Assembly (NCBI RefSeq): GCF_008711285.1
Contig: NZ_VXDC01000005.1
Location: 186,001 to 250,000, forward strand
DNA from: Roseibium aquae
Lineage (GTDB): Bacteria > Pseudomonadota > Alphaproteobacteria > Rhizobiales > Stappiaceae
Direction: 5' to 3'
Length of the DNA: 64,000 nt
The position numbers and the translations under genes are program-made. Shown here one piece after another: positions 20,796 to 28,856 of the stretch (position 1 is the stretch's first letter; each line of letters begins with the position of its first letter). The notes below the pieces were generated by a model that made no database searches, had not been told where the DNA came from, and saw nothing but the letters and a program-made list of their open reading frames with translations.

Positions 20796-20857
20796 CGGTT
20801 CCGATCAAGCCCCCTCTGATCTGAGCTGTCGGGCGCCAGTCCGGAACCGGTTTTTTT
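20796..20857 (+). other. Large stem-loop ending in seven Ts, possible 3'-UTR RNA or terminator
   Basis: Arms CGGTTCCG (20796-20803) and CGGAACCG (20842-20849) enclose a 38-nt loop, and TTTTTTT follows at 20851-20857. A smaller pair GCCAA/TTGGC (20761-20786) lies just upstream. It is 75 bp after the DUF1150 stop. It may be the first terminator of the hsp20 transcript or the end of a small RNA. Confidence 0.4.
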
Positions 20858-20900
20858 GAGGCTTTAAAGGGTTCCCGGCCCGCACACTTGTCAGGGGCAT

Positions 20901-20930
20901 AGCCCCGGCTGCTGCCGGGGCTTTCCTTTT
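20901..20930 (+). terminator. Terminator between DUF1150 and opgC
   Basis: Perfect 9-bp stem AGCCCCGGC/GCCGGGGCT with a TGCT loop, then TTCCTTTTC on the plus strand. It stands just before the end of the convergent acyltransferase gene. Confidence 0.7.
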
Positions 20931-20935
20931 CGGTT

Positions 20936-22198
20936 CTATGCCGGTTCGGCGGCATGGCCTTGCGGTGTGGAAGGATTTGGGGCGCGCCGGCCGGAGCCCG
21001 TGGGCCGGACGCTGTCATGCCCCGGTTGCGCTTTGCGCCAAGGATGCCCCTTGAACCACGCCGCGATATAGGCCACGGCGATCAGTGCCGCAAAGCCGGC
21101 GATATTGGTCAAGGCCTGCAAGGTCCATTCTGCCCTTCCCCAGACCATGTCCCGCAGGATCGCGAAGGCCTGTGCGATCACCAGGCTCGCCAGAAACACG
21201 GGCAGGGATTGTTGACCGACTTTCTGGACCACTCGGACGAAGCCGCTCCACAACCGTCCATGCCCCACAAGAAAGCGGCCCTGTTTGCCGGCAGCAGCCC
21301 AAGCGAGATAGGCCAGGGCCAGAAAGTGAATATAGCGGAAGAGCCCGAATTCGGTCTTGATCCAGAGCGGTTCAATCGCCTGGCGAATCTCGAAGGCCCA
21401 AACCCAATTGAGATGCTCGTCCCCGAACACCCGGTAGTAGGCGAAGGGAACACTCGCGATCACGATCGCCAAGCACAGCGCAATCAGTGGTCCGTTCACG
21501 GGCGGTGCCGGCAACCAGCCCCGCATGAAGGCAAAGCCGGTGAAAAAGACAAGCTGCCACGCGAAGGGATTGAAAAACCAGGAGCGGTCCGACCAGGGCT
21601 CTGCCGGTAAATCCAGATAACCGAATTGCGCGGCGACCCAGAGCCCGATTGACACCGCAAATGCCAGGAAGACCGATATCCGCGCGGCGATCATGATCAG
21701 CGGCATCAGTGCCAGGATCACGATATACATCGGCAGGATGTCGAAATAGTTCGGAACCCAGGTAAGGCTCATCAGTCCGGTCAGCGCGACCGCGGAGTTG
21801 TCGAACAAATGCCGCAGATTGAGCGACACCACATAGTCTTGCGTCAAGCCGCAGCAGTCGTACAAGAATCCGCTGTCCGTCACGATTACAAGACCGATCG
21901 CGACGATCAGGAACTGGCCGATAAACGCCCAATACACCTGCCACATCCGGTGCAGGATCCGGGCGGCGCCCATGCCGATGCCATGGGTGTCGAAGATCTT
22001 TCCGAAAGCCACTGCAGAGGCCATGCCCGAGCAGAAAACGAAAATCTCCGTCGCGTCGGAAAAGCCGAACCGGGCCGGGATCCAAAGCGTCCACCAATTG
22101 TGCGGGACATGGGCAATGAAGATGATGAACATCCCGAGCCCGCGGAAGAAGTCGAGGCGGGGGTCACGGGGGCGTTTTGGTAGAGTTTGCGCTGTCAC
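20936..22198 (-). CDS. opgC: OpgC domain-containing acyltransferase-like membrane protein
   Basis: A 420-residue protein with about ten transmembrane helices. Its start RDPRLDFFRGLGMFIIFIAHVPHNW, together with FSDATEIFVFCSGMASA, is the signature of OpgC/DUF4173-type proteins, which add succinyl groups to osmoregulated periplasmic glucans; relatives act on other glycans, so the substrate is inferred. It uses a GTG start (22198) with a weak ribosome binding site, 64 bp after the upstream TPR-like gene. The last 40 residues are basic and probably cytoplasmic. Confidence 0.82.
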   Translation of the reverse strand: MTAQTLPKRPRDPRLDFFRGLGMFIIFIAHVPHNWWTLWIPARFGFSDATEIFVFCSGMASAVAFGKIFDTHGIGMGAARILHRMWQVYWAFIGQFLIVAIGLVIVTDSGFLYDCCGLTQDYVVSLNLRHLFDNSAVALTGLMSLTWVPNYFDILPMYIVILALMPLIMIAARISVFLAFAVSIGLWVAAQFGYLDLPAEPWSDRSWFFNPFAWQLVFFTGFAFMRGWLPAPPVNGPLIALCLAIVIASVPFAYYRVFGDEHLNWVWAFEIRQAIEPLWIKTEFGLFRYIHFLALAYLAWAAAGKQGRFLVGHGRLWSGFVRVVQKVGQQSLPVFLASLVIAQAFAILRDMVWGRAEWTLQALTNIAGFAALIAVAYIAAWFKGHPWRKAQPGHDSVRPTGSGRRAPNPSTPQGHAAEPA

Positions 22199-22262
22199 GG
22201 GACTGTCTTGTTGATCTTGTGTCGGGGGCCGGACATCCCGGTCCCGAACGCCATATCCTATC

Positions 22263-23645
22263 TCAGCTTGCGGACGCCCGCAGCCGTTCGTCTTCCATCA
22301 CCCGGGATGCACGGCGCATCCGTTCGCAGACCTCCAGTCGTTGTTCCGCATACCGGTCGACCGCACCGCGTTTGCGGGCCCTTTCCTGCAAAAGTGCCTT
22401 GGCATCCTCGAACAGACCGGCGCGCATGCCCGCGTCGATGGTCAATCGCTCGAAGACATCGCGTTGGGCATGTGAACCGCCAATCCTCGGGAGGTCCGCT
22501 CGGGCTTTCCTCAAATACATGAAAGCCGATCCGTAATTGCCAAGCCTGAATTGCTCCAGGCCAAGGCCGGCAGGCAGGCCCGCTTTTTCGAAGACCGGTG
22601 CGAGGTCCCCTCCAGCTTCGGTTTGCCTTTGCATGCTGGCCAAAAGCCGTTCGGTTCCCATCCGCCGGCCGCCGTTCACGAGCGCCAGGAGGTAGTGCAG
22701 GTCGGCAAAGACGTTGCAGCCGTCCTCAGCTCTTTTGTCCGACAGAAGTGCCAGTTCTTCCCAGCGGGCACCGACATTCACTCCCTCCAGTTCCAGCCTG
22801 GCCAGCAGGGAGGCTGCATTGGAGATATCTCGATAATCGTCGGTCTTGTCCAGGCGGATTTCGCTGTCGTACAGCGCCATGACGCGCTGGATATCACCCT
22901 GGTCAAGATACATGAGGGCGAGGTGCCACCACACATGGTATCCAAAATTGTTGCAATGGGCCCAGCCGTCCGGGTGGCGTTCCAGCCATGCGATGCCCTC
23001 TTCCGAACGTCCGGTCATGTCGTGCACATGGGCGACCGCGTGAAGGCCCCATGCATCATCGGGCGCATACTCAAGACCTTGCCGCCCCAAAGCTTCAGCC
23101 GCGCGGTACTCGCCGTTTTCTTCAAGGCAGAACGCCTTGCAGCCCAACATATAGCCATAGGTAGGCAGGGTCGGGTCATGGGCGGGCAACACGGTTTCGA
23201 TCGAAGTCCGCATTCCCCGTGCATCTCCCAAAACGAAACGGATCGCATGGACGAGCTTCACCAGCAGCGCGTCACGGGGTGCGGACACCAAGGCTGCGTC
23301 GAGGAGATCGGCCGCGCGCGCCGGCCACCCGTCCAGCCAAGCCGACAGCGCTTCGATGACAGCCTGTTCGCGCGGAGTTGCATCCCGCTCGAGGGCGGCC
23401 CGTCGGGCGGTTGTCAGGCAGTCTCTTGCGGCCGCGAACATTTCGCGGCGTCCAAGCAACAGGCAAAAGAGGCCGCGGACACTCTGTGCCAGGGCGAAGT
23501 CGGGATCGGCCTGCAACGCAGCGTCCAGTTTCACCGGCGTATGCTTGCTGTGAGCGAGGAAGGCCAGCACCGTGGCGTTCCAGGCTTCAAGACAAGCCTC
23601 GGACGCCACTGTCACTTCATATCCGAACTGATCGGTCAGACGCAT
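22263..23645 (-). CDS. Tetratricopeptide repeat protein 38 (TTC38)-like protein
   Basis: A 460-residue soluble, all-helical protein. Segments such as DDAWGLHAVAHVHDMTGRSEEG, NNFGYHVWWHLALMYLDQG (given here in part) and GGRRMGTERLL correspond to conserved parts of the TTC38 family found in bacteria and animals. The conserved HAVAHV and WWHLALMYL histidines are a family trait. Function is unknown. It is upstream of, and probably co-transcribed with, the OpgC gene; the divergent promoter region with a palindrome at 23752 may drive it. Confidence 0.82.
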   Translation of the reverse strand: MRLTDQFGYEVTVASEACLEAWNATVLAFLAHSKHTPVKLDAALQADPDFALAQSVRGLFCLLLGRREMFAAARDCLTTARRAALERDATPREQAVIEALSAWLDGWPARAADLLDAALVSAPRDALLVKLVHAIRFVLGDARGMRTSIETVLPAHDPTLPTYGYMLGCKAFCLEENGEYRAAEALGRQGLEYAPDDAWGLHAVAHVHDMTGRSEEGIAWLERHPDGWAHCNNFGYHVWWHLALMYLDQGDIQRVMALYDSEIRLDKTDDYRDISNAASLLARLELEGVNVGARWEELALLSDKRAEDGCNVFADLHYLLALVNGGRRMGTERLLASMQRQTEAGGDLAPVFEKAGLPAGLGLEQFRLGNYGSAFMYLRKARADLPRIGGSHAQRDVFERLTIDAGMRAGLFEDAKALLQERARKRGAVDRYAEQRLEVCERMRRASRVMEDERLRASAS

Positions 23646-23751
23646 GGGTCAGCCTTTTTGCAACTTTTTGAAAGGAATGCGGATCCGGGCGCCCTGATCC
23701 ATCACTTACAGGAATGTACGCCGAATGCGGGCGACCAGCGTGTGAACTCCA

Positions 23752-23780
23752 GAACACAAAATGGTGTTTCCATTGTGTTC
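23752..23780. promoter_or_regulatory. Inverted repeat in the TTC38-yeeE divergent region
   Basis: Perfect 8-bp arms GAACACAA (23752-23759) and TTGTGTTC (23773-23780) separated by 13 bp; the match extends imperfectly inward (AATGG / CCAT). It sits about midway in the 238-bp gap between two divergent genes, 100 bp from each, so it could be a shared operator. The regulator is unknown. Confidence 0.45.
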
Positions 23781-23883
23781 CTTTGCGCCGCGCATCGATC
23801 TTTCAAAAAGGGGTTCTTCGTTGGATGTTATTTGCGAAATTCCGTTTCTTGTCTGAGCCGCCGCAAACGCCTAAGCGTAACCC

Positions 23884-25038
23884 ATGAAAACAGCTTCGAT
23901 TGATGTCTCCCAAAAAGTGGTTCTCTCCGGTGCGCTGCTCGGCTTGGCCCTGGTTTGCGCCGGTGCGTACTCGGTTGCCGGCACGCGGCAGGCCCTTGCC
24001 GTCCTCATCGGGGGCCTGGCAGGCGTGGCGCTTTACCATGCCAGTTTCGGCTTCACAGCCGCCTGGCGTCATATTGTAACCGAGAAAAAGGGGACGGGTT
24101 TGCGCGCCCAGTTTCTCTTGATTCTCATGACAAGCGCGGTGTCTTTTCCATTGATCGCGTGGGGGGCTGAGTTTGGCTGGCCAACGGGGGCTTTCGTGTT
24201 TCCGTTCGGTGTGGCCGCGGCGCTGGGCGCGTTCATGTTCGGGCTCGGCATGCAACTCGGTGGGGGATGTGGATCGGGGACGTTGTTCACCGCCGGAGGC
24301 GGTTCGACGCGGATGATGATAACCCTTGCAGCCTTCATCCTTGGGTCGGTATTGGCCACGGCGCATCTTCATCTTTGGAATGAGCTTCCGAGCCTTGAGC
24401 CCTACTCGCTCGTCAAGGAGATCGGGCCGCACTGGGCTTTTCTGGTGACGGCGGCTGTCCTCGGTTCGATTGCCTGGATCACGATGCGGATTGAAAAAAA
24501 GGCCCACGGCGGTCTGCTGCCCGCGCGCAGAACCGAATCCATCCTGCAAGGGCCCTGGTCGCCGGTGCTCGGGGCGGTCATGCTGGCGATTGTCGGAATT
24601 CTGACCTTTCTCGTCGTCGGCCGCCCCTGGGGCATCACATCGGCTTTCGCCTTGTGGGGCGCGAAGGCCTTTCAGACAGTTGGCATTCCGGTCGAAACCT
24701 GGCCCTACTGGACATGGCAGACGGCGGCCCTGGAAAACTCGGTCTTGCGCGACACCACCTCCGTGATGGATTTCGGCATCATTTTCGGTGCGATGGCGGC
24801 AGCGGCCCTTGCCGGGAAGTTCGCTCCGGTCTGGCATCTTTCGAGACGCGATCTTCTGACCGCCGTCGTTGGCGGGCTGTTGATGGGCTATGGCGCGCGC
24901 CTGGCCTTCGGCTGCAACATTGGAGCCTATCTCGGCGGCATCGTCTCGGGCTCCATGCACGGTTGGCTTTGGCTGCTGTTCGGTTTTGCTGGAAGCCTGG
25001 TCGGCACGCGCGTGCGTTTGAAGCTCGGGATGGGCTGA
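23884..25038 (+). CDS. YeeE/YedE family sulfur-compound transporter (TsuA-like)
   Basis: A 384-residue inner-membrane protein with about ten helices in two repeats. The conserved cysteines lie in GGGCGSGTLF (C129) and in AFGCNIGAYLGG (near residue 345), the positions used by the thiosulfate uptake protein TsuA. A third conserved cysteine of TsuA may correspond to C25. I infer import of thiosulfate or a related sulfur species. No TsuB/TusA-like partner is adjacent; a DUF302 gene follows 94 bp later. Confidence 0.87.
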   Translation: MKTASIDVSQKVVLSGALLGLALVCAGAYSVAGTRQALAVLIGGLAGVALYHASFGFTAAWRHIVTEKKGTGLRAQFLLILMTSAVSFPLIAWGAEFGWPTGAFVFPFGVAAALGAFMFGLGMQLGGGCGSGTLFTAGGGSTRMMITLAAFILGSVLATAHLHLWNELPSLEPYSLVKEIGPHWAFLVTAAVLGSIAWITMRIEKKAHGGLLPARRTESILQGPWSPVLGAVMLAIVGILTFLVVGRPWGITSAFALWGAKAFQTVGIPVETWPYWTWQTAALENSVLRDTTSVMDFGIIFGAMAAAALAGKFAPVWHLSRRDLLTAVVGGLLMGYGARLAFGCNIGAYLGGIVSGSMHGWLWLLFGFAGSLVGTRVRLKLGMG

Positions 25039-25132
25039 CGCAATTGGCTCGCATGCCTTGCACTGCAATGTGAGATCACAGTGAGCTTGGCTGCAGGATA
25101 TAAGCGTCGTCGTGAACCCTCGGAGGTGGTGC

Positions 25133-25627
25133 ATGCCGAGTTTCGACAAAGTCATCCGGTATCTGGCCGCAATCCTGGTCTGTTTCGGTCTTTCCGCCCA
25201 GCCCCAGGCTCTGGAGCCGCGGACCGGCTGGCGGATCGTTCAAACGGATACCGCATATGGGGAGCTCGTCGAGCGTTTGACAGTTGCCATCCAGGCCGAA
25301 GGCATGCTGCTCGTGACGCAGGCCAGCGCATCTGACGGTGCCCGGATGAACGGTGTCACCATTCCCGGAAACCGCGTTTTCGGTGTCTATCGCAACGATT
25401 ACGCCCGGCGCATGCTGGACGCATCCATGGCGGCCGGGATCGAAGCCCCGATCCGGTACTATGTAACTGAAAACGGTGACGGTACAGCTACCTTGTCCTG
25501 GAAGACGCCGAGCTTCGTGTTTGAACCTTACCTGGGGGAGGGTGGCGAAGCCCTTGAAGCCCTTGCCCGGGAGCTGGATGAGGTATTCGCGGCGATCGCG
25601 AGCCGGGCCACCGCCACGGCTCAATAG
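25133..25627 (+). CDS. Exported DUF302 domain protein
   Basis: A 164-residue protein with a Sec signal peptide (residues 1-26, ending AQPQA) and a DUF302 domain: the GMLLVTQASASDGARMNG region, then VFGVYRNDYARRML and the late EAPIRYYVTENGDGT. DUF302 proteins are of unknown function and often sit near sulfur or redox genes. The ATG at 25133 is preferred since GGAGGTGG lies 7 nt before it. Its stop overlaps the end of the convergent GIY-YIG gene by 7 bp. Confidence 0.85.
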   Translation: MPSFDKVIRYLAAILVCFGLSAQPQALEPRTGWRIVQTDTAYGELVERLTVAIQAEGMLLVTQASASDGARMNGVTIPGNRVFGVYRNDYARRMLDASMAAGIEAPIRYYVTENGDGTATLSWKTPSFVFEPYLGEGGEALEALARELDEVFAAIASRATATAQ

Positions 25628-26223
25628 GCCACATCGCCGGTGACCTTGGGCACGATCGGGGCGAGGCATTCATGCAGCCGGGTTTCCCATTCTTCGAGTT
25701 TAGCGCGGCGGGCCGGAACCGGATTGAGGGGCAGGCAAAGCGAATATAGCGGTTCGATTGCATAGCGGGCCAAGCCGCGAGCGGCTTTGGCGCCGCCCTT
25801 GGCGTGTTCCCTGAATCGTTGGTCAAGGGACTTCCGGGTGGAGCCGACATAGGCCCCATAGAAACCGTTTTCCCGGGTATAGCCGCTGCGCAGGAGAACA
25901 TAGACCGTTCCGGTACCGGACTTTTCCAAAACAGTTTCAGGAAACCCGGCCAGCACTGCCTGCCGGGCTTGGGTCAGCCAGGCCACCGGCTCGACATTGG
26001 CCCGTGCGAATTTCATCCGCGCATTGAGATCGGCTCCCCGGTGGGTCAATTCGTCGAGGGCAAGTGTTGCAAGCTCCAGGTGGAGCGGTTCAAGCTGCAG
26101 CCAGCCGCCGATGGCGGCTTCCAGATGTGCGCCCTGCCATTTCGCGAAAGGGCGGAGCGCAGAATAGTTCAGGCCCTCCAGGGGGCGGTTGCAGTTTCGG
26201 GGGGCGGATGTCGGCAGGGGCAC
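25621..26223 (-). CDS. GIY-YIG nuclease-fold protein
   Basis: A 200-residue protein. Its C-terminal half (about residues 105-190) is a GIY-YIG domain: TVYVLLRSGYT as the first strand, GAYVGSTRKSLDQRFREH containing the YVG motif and catalytic-type arginine, and a glutamate in LEEWETRLHE. The N-terminal 100 residues are helical and not recognised. It begins with GTG 9 bp after the peroxiredoxin stop, so the two are co-transcribed. Whether it is a DNA repair or a stress nuclease is unclear. Confidence 0.75.
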   Translation of the reverse strand: MPLPTSAPRNCNRPLEGLNYSALRPFAKWQGAHLEAAIGGWLQLEPLHLELATLALDELTHRGADLNARMKFARANVEPVAWLTQARQAVLAGFPETVLEKSGTGTVYVLLRSGYTRENGFYGAYVGSTRKSLDQRFREHAKGGAKAARGLARYAIEPLYSLCLPLNPVPARRAKLEEWETRLHECLAPIVPKVTGDVAY

Positions 26224-26232
26224 GGCTGCGGG

Positions 26233-26799
26233 TCATGCCTCCTGCTGTTTGAGCCAGTTCAGCACATCTTCGGCATTCCGGTCAGGCGGAAACACGGGGT
26301 AAAAGATCTTCACGATCGCGCCGTCTCTTGTGATGAGGGTGACCCGCTTCAGGCGGCGTTGTCCGTCTGCCTCGAATGAAGGCAACCGGAGCTGGCCGGC
26401 GAACTGTCCGTCCGCATCCGAGAGCAGGGGAAAGGGCATGTGGAGCCGGTCAGCGGCTTCGCGCTGATCCTCTGGCGATTGATTGGACGGACCGAAGACA
26501 TGGGTTGCCCCCGCTGAGCGCAGTTCCTGGTAATGGTCGCGAAAGGCGCAGGACTGCGGTGTGCAGCCGCGTGCGCCGGGAATGTCGTTCCAGCCTGACG
26601 GCAAGGACCGGTCGGGCCGTCCGGTCATCGGATAAACATAGATGACGACCGTACCGTCGAGCTGGCCGGGGTCTATTGGACCGCCGACGGTCGCCGGCAG
26701 TTGGATGGACGGCAGGCGCAATTGTGTGAGGTGGTCGCAGGCCCCGTCGTCGTGTGGGGCGGGAAGCATCGACCAATCAACGGTTTGAACCGGGTCCAT
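26233..26799 (-). CDS. Peroxiredoxin, AhpC/TSA-redoxin type
   Basis: A 188-residue thioredoxin-fold peroxidase. The catalytic region reads VVIYVYPMTGRP, then GARGCTPQSCAFRDHY with two cysteines five residues apart, as in Bcp/PrxQ-type enzymes, followed by VFGPSNQSPEDQ and MPFPLLSD. The family reduces hydroperoxides using thioredoxin. The active-site variant YPMTGRP (instead of YPKxxTP) separates it from classical Bcp. Head of a two-gene unit with the GIY-YIG gene. Confidence 0.82.
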   Translation of the reverse strand: MDPVQTVDWSMLPAPHDDGACDHLTQLRLPSIQLPATVGGPIDPGQLDGTVVIYVYPMTGRPDRSLPSGWNDIPGARGCTPQSCAFRDHYQELRSAGATHVFGPSNQSPEDQREAADRLHMPFPLLSDADGQFAGQLRLPSFEADGQRRLKRVTLITRDGAIVKIFYPVFPPDRNAEDVLNWLKQQEA

Positions 26800-26849
26800 A
26801 TCTTTTCCTCGTGCCTATCAATCGGTCAGGATCTGACCAGCTTTTGTGC

Positions 26850-26877
26850 TTGTCTGGCTGTCACCGCGCGTTATCTA
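26850..26877 (+). promoter_or_regulatory. Promoter-like elements for the 25-codon ORF
   Basis: TTGTCT (26850-26855) and TATCTA (26872-26877) with a 16-bp spacer, about 23 bp before the strong Shine-Dalgarno at 26900. Confidence 0.45.
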
Positions 26878-26899
26878 ATACCCAATTGTCAACGGCAAG

Positions 26900-26913
26900 A
26901 AAGGAGGTGATCC
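26900..26913 (+). promoter_or_regulatory. Extended anti-16S Shine-Dalgarno
   Basis: AAAGGAGGTGATCC is the exact complement of the conserved 16S rRNA 3' tail over 14 bases, far longer than usual (4-6), and ends 1 nt before the ATG at 26915. The core GGAGG has 7 nt spacing to the ATG. Confidence 0.75.
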
Positions 26914-26914
26914 C

Positions 26915-26992
26915 ATGTCTAGTGAGTTTCCGAGTGTGGCCCTGGGGTCTGGGCGGAATCTGATGGTGACGGAGCAGCCTCTTTCAGCATGA
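26915..26992 (+). CDS. Candidate 25-residue small protein or leader peptide
   Basis: A short frame immediately behind the exceptional ribosome binding site encodes MSSEFPSVALGSGRNLMVTE plus QPLSA, then TGA. It is neither hydrophobic nor basic and shows no run of one amino acid, so it is not an obvious amino-acid attenuator. It is flanked by a promoter-like pair and a strong terminator (27039-27070), forming its own small transcription unit between the peroxiredoxin and GST genes. Too short for similarity recognition; conservation in relatives would decide. Confidence 0.55.
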   Translation: MSSEFPSVALGSGRNLMVTEQPLSA

Positions 26993-27038
26993 GTTTCGCC
27001 GGGATCTGATCCGGGCACCGGGTCACTAGGATCTCATG

Positions 27039-27070
27039 AGAGGGTCGCATCGCGGCCCTCTTTTGTTTTT
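27039..27070 (+). terminator. Strong terminator after the 25-codon ORF
   Basis: A 10-bp stem (AGAGGGTCGC/GCGGCCCTCT, one G-U pair) with a 3-nt loop, followed by TTTGTTTTT. It ends the small transcription unit 47 bp after its stop. Confidence 0.85.
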
Positions 27071-27116
27071 GCCGGCTGACTTGAGCGGGGCACTTGTCCA
27101 GGTGCCGCCAATGGCT

Positions 27117-27145
27117 TTGCAATTGGTTTCAGTTGAAACTAACAT
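27117..27145 (+). promoter_or_regulatory. GST promoter with an internal palindrome
   Basis: TTGCAA (27117-27122) and TAACAT (27140-27145) are 17 bp apart. The spacer contains a perfect inverted repeat GTTTCA-GT-TGAAAC at 27126-27139, exactly where a repressor would block RNA polymerase. Confidence 0.5.
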
Positions 27146-27170
27146 GCGGAAAACAGGTGAGGAGGCATGG

Positions 27171-27821
27171 GTGTCAAAGCCATTACTGCATTCATATTTC
27201 AGAAGTTCCACAGCGTTCAGGGTCCGCATCGCACTGAACATCAAAAACCTGGAAACTGACTATCGGGCGCATCATTTGCGGCTCGGCGAACAGCGGGCGC
27301 CTGCCTATCTCACGCTCAATCCTCAGGGGCTGGTTCCTTCCCTTGAGTTGCCCGACGGCACCGTTCTCACCCAATCGCTCGCGATCATTGAATACCTCGA
27401 GGAAACGATGCCGGAGCCGCCATTGCTGCCCGCCGATCCGATCCTGCGCGCCAAGGTGAGGGCGGTTGCCCAGATGATTGCGTGCGATATTCATCCCATC
27501 AATAATCTGCGGGTGCTGAACCACCTCCGCACCTGCTTTGGCGCCGATGACGCGGCGATCGCAGGGTGGTTCCGCCATTGGGTCGAAACCACTTTCGAGC
27601 CGCTGGAAAAACAGTTGAGCCAACGCCCGCAGCGGGACCGATTCTGCTTTGGGTCGGCGCCGGGTCTCGCGGACATATGCCTGGTGGCTCAGGTGGCCAA
27701 CAATGCGCGGTTCAATGTCGATATGAGTGCGTTCCCCACGGTTCAGGCGATCCACGATGCCTGCATGGAACTGCCGGCGTTTCGGGACGCGGCCCCATCC
27801 GTCCAGCCGGACGCCGAATGA
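27171..27821 (+). CDS. Glutathione S-transferase, zeta/maleylacetoacetate isomerase-like
   Basis: A 216-residue GST with an N-terminal thioredoxin-like domain (LHSYFRSSTAFRVRIALN, NPQGLVPSLEL, TQSLAIIEYLEE) and an all-helical C-terminal domain. The SS-x-x-x-RVR motif and the YLEE segment are typical of zeta-class enzymes that isomerize maleylacetoacetate in tyrosine breakdown; no other gene of that route is here, so the true substrate is open. The GTG start at 27171 follows GAGGAGG by 7 nt; longer in-frame starts lack family sequence. Confidence 0.82.
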   Translation: MSKPLLHSYFRSSTAFRVRIALNIKNLETDYRAHHLRLGEQRAPAYLTLNPQGLVPSLELPDGTVLTQSLAIIEYLEETMPEPPLLPADPILRAKVRAVAQMIACDIHPINNLRVLNHLRTCFGADDAAIAGWFRHWVETTFEPLEKQLSQRPQRDRFCFGSAPGLADICLVAQVANNARFNVDMSAFPTVQAIHDACMELPAFRDAAPSVQPDAE

Positions 27822-27848
27822 ACGGCGCCGGTCTGGCCATGGACGCAA

Positions 27849-28610
27849 TCAGATGAGCCCGACGGCTTTGCGCACTGTTTCCTCCCGAAGGGAACAGTCC
27901 ATGCCCTTGTAGGCATCGCCGGCCTCAGTGCTCAGCCACGCGATGGCCTCGCCAACCCATTCGGCTGGAATGTGCACTGACGGATCGAGTTCGCTGACCG
28001 GATTAATCCCCGATTGCTTGATCTGGACCTGCATGTCCGTGGCCACTGTTCCAGGGCTTAGGCCCATGACGCGAATGCCCTTTTCAGCGAACTCCTTGTC
28101 CGCGCACTTGGTCAGCGACAGCACAGCCGCTTTTGAAGCGCAATAATGGCTCCATCCTTCCAGCGCGCCTGTGGCTGCGCCGGAACTGATGTTGATGATG
28201 GTGCCAAGGCCTTTCTCCAGCATGAAGGGCGCTGCGGCGCGTAGACCGTGATAGACACCTTTGACGTTGATATCGATGACCTTGCCCCAGTCATCGGGAT
28301 CCGAGGTCTCGATCCGGCTGATGGGTTCGATAACCCCCGCATTATTGACCAGAATGTCTATGCCGTCGAAATTGTCCACGCACAGACGCACAGCTGCCTC
28401 GACATCATCATAGCGGCCAACGTCGCAAGAGATGGCGCTCGCTTCACCGCCGGCATCGCGAATGCTCGCCGCGATCGCTTCAATCACCTTGGTGCTGCGT
28501 GCGGCCAGGACGACCGATACGCCGTATTTGGAAAGACTGCGGGCAGCAGCCTCACCAATGCCGCGACTCGCACCGGTGATCAGAGCGGATTTTCCCCGTA
28601 GTTGAAACAT
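27849..28610 (-). CDS. Short-chain dehydrogenase/reductase (SDR)
   Basis: A 253-residue classical SDR. The cofactor motif TGASRGIG is near residue 12, with NNAG in ILVNNAGVIE near residue 87, the catalytic serine in IINISSG and the YxxxK pair in YCASK near residue 153. An arginine after the second strand (AARSTK) suggests NADP(H) preference. The substrate is unknown. The start MFQLRGKS is preferred to an ATG 11 codons upstream. It converges with the GST gene, 27 bp away. Confidence 0.87.
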   Translation of the reverse strand: MFQLRGKSALITGASRGIGEAAARSLSKYGVSVVLAARSTKVIEAIAASIRDAGGEASAISCDVGRYDDVEAAVRLCVDNFDGIDILVNNAGVIEPISRIETSDPDDWGKVIDINVKGVYHGLRAAAPFMLEKGLGTIINISSGAATGALEGWSHYCASKAAVLSLTKCADKEFAEKGIRVMGLSPGTVATDMQVQIKQSGINPVSELDPSVHIPAEWVGEAIAWLSTEAGDAYKGMDCSLREETVRKAVGLI

Positions 28611-28856
28611 GTTTGAAAGTCCTCGAAGGGTCTGTCGAGCCAAAGGGCGGAATGAGGCCGCACCTTATTGCCTCGGCGGCTGGGAATAAATAGGCTCGAG
28701 CTCACCAGACGCAGTTGGGAGAGGCTAGCGGCGCCAAGCCGTTTCCCGAAGACGAGCAACCTCCCCGGAGACTGGAAATTGCCCTTGGAATTCCGGGACC
28801 CGGACAGACGGCACTCAATTGGACAAGGCCTGCACATTCTAAAGACAGGATCCGAT

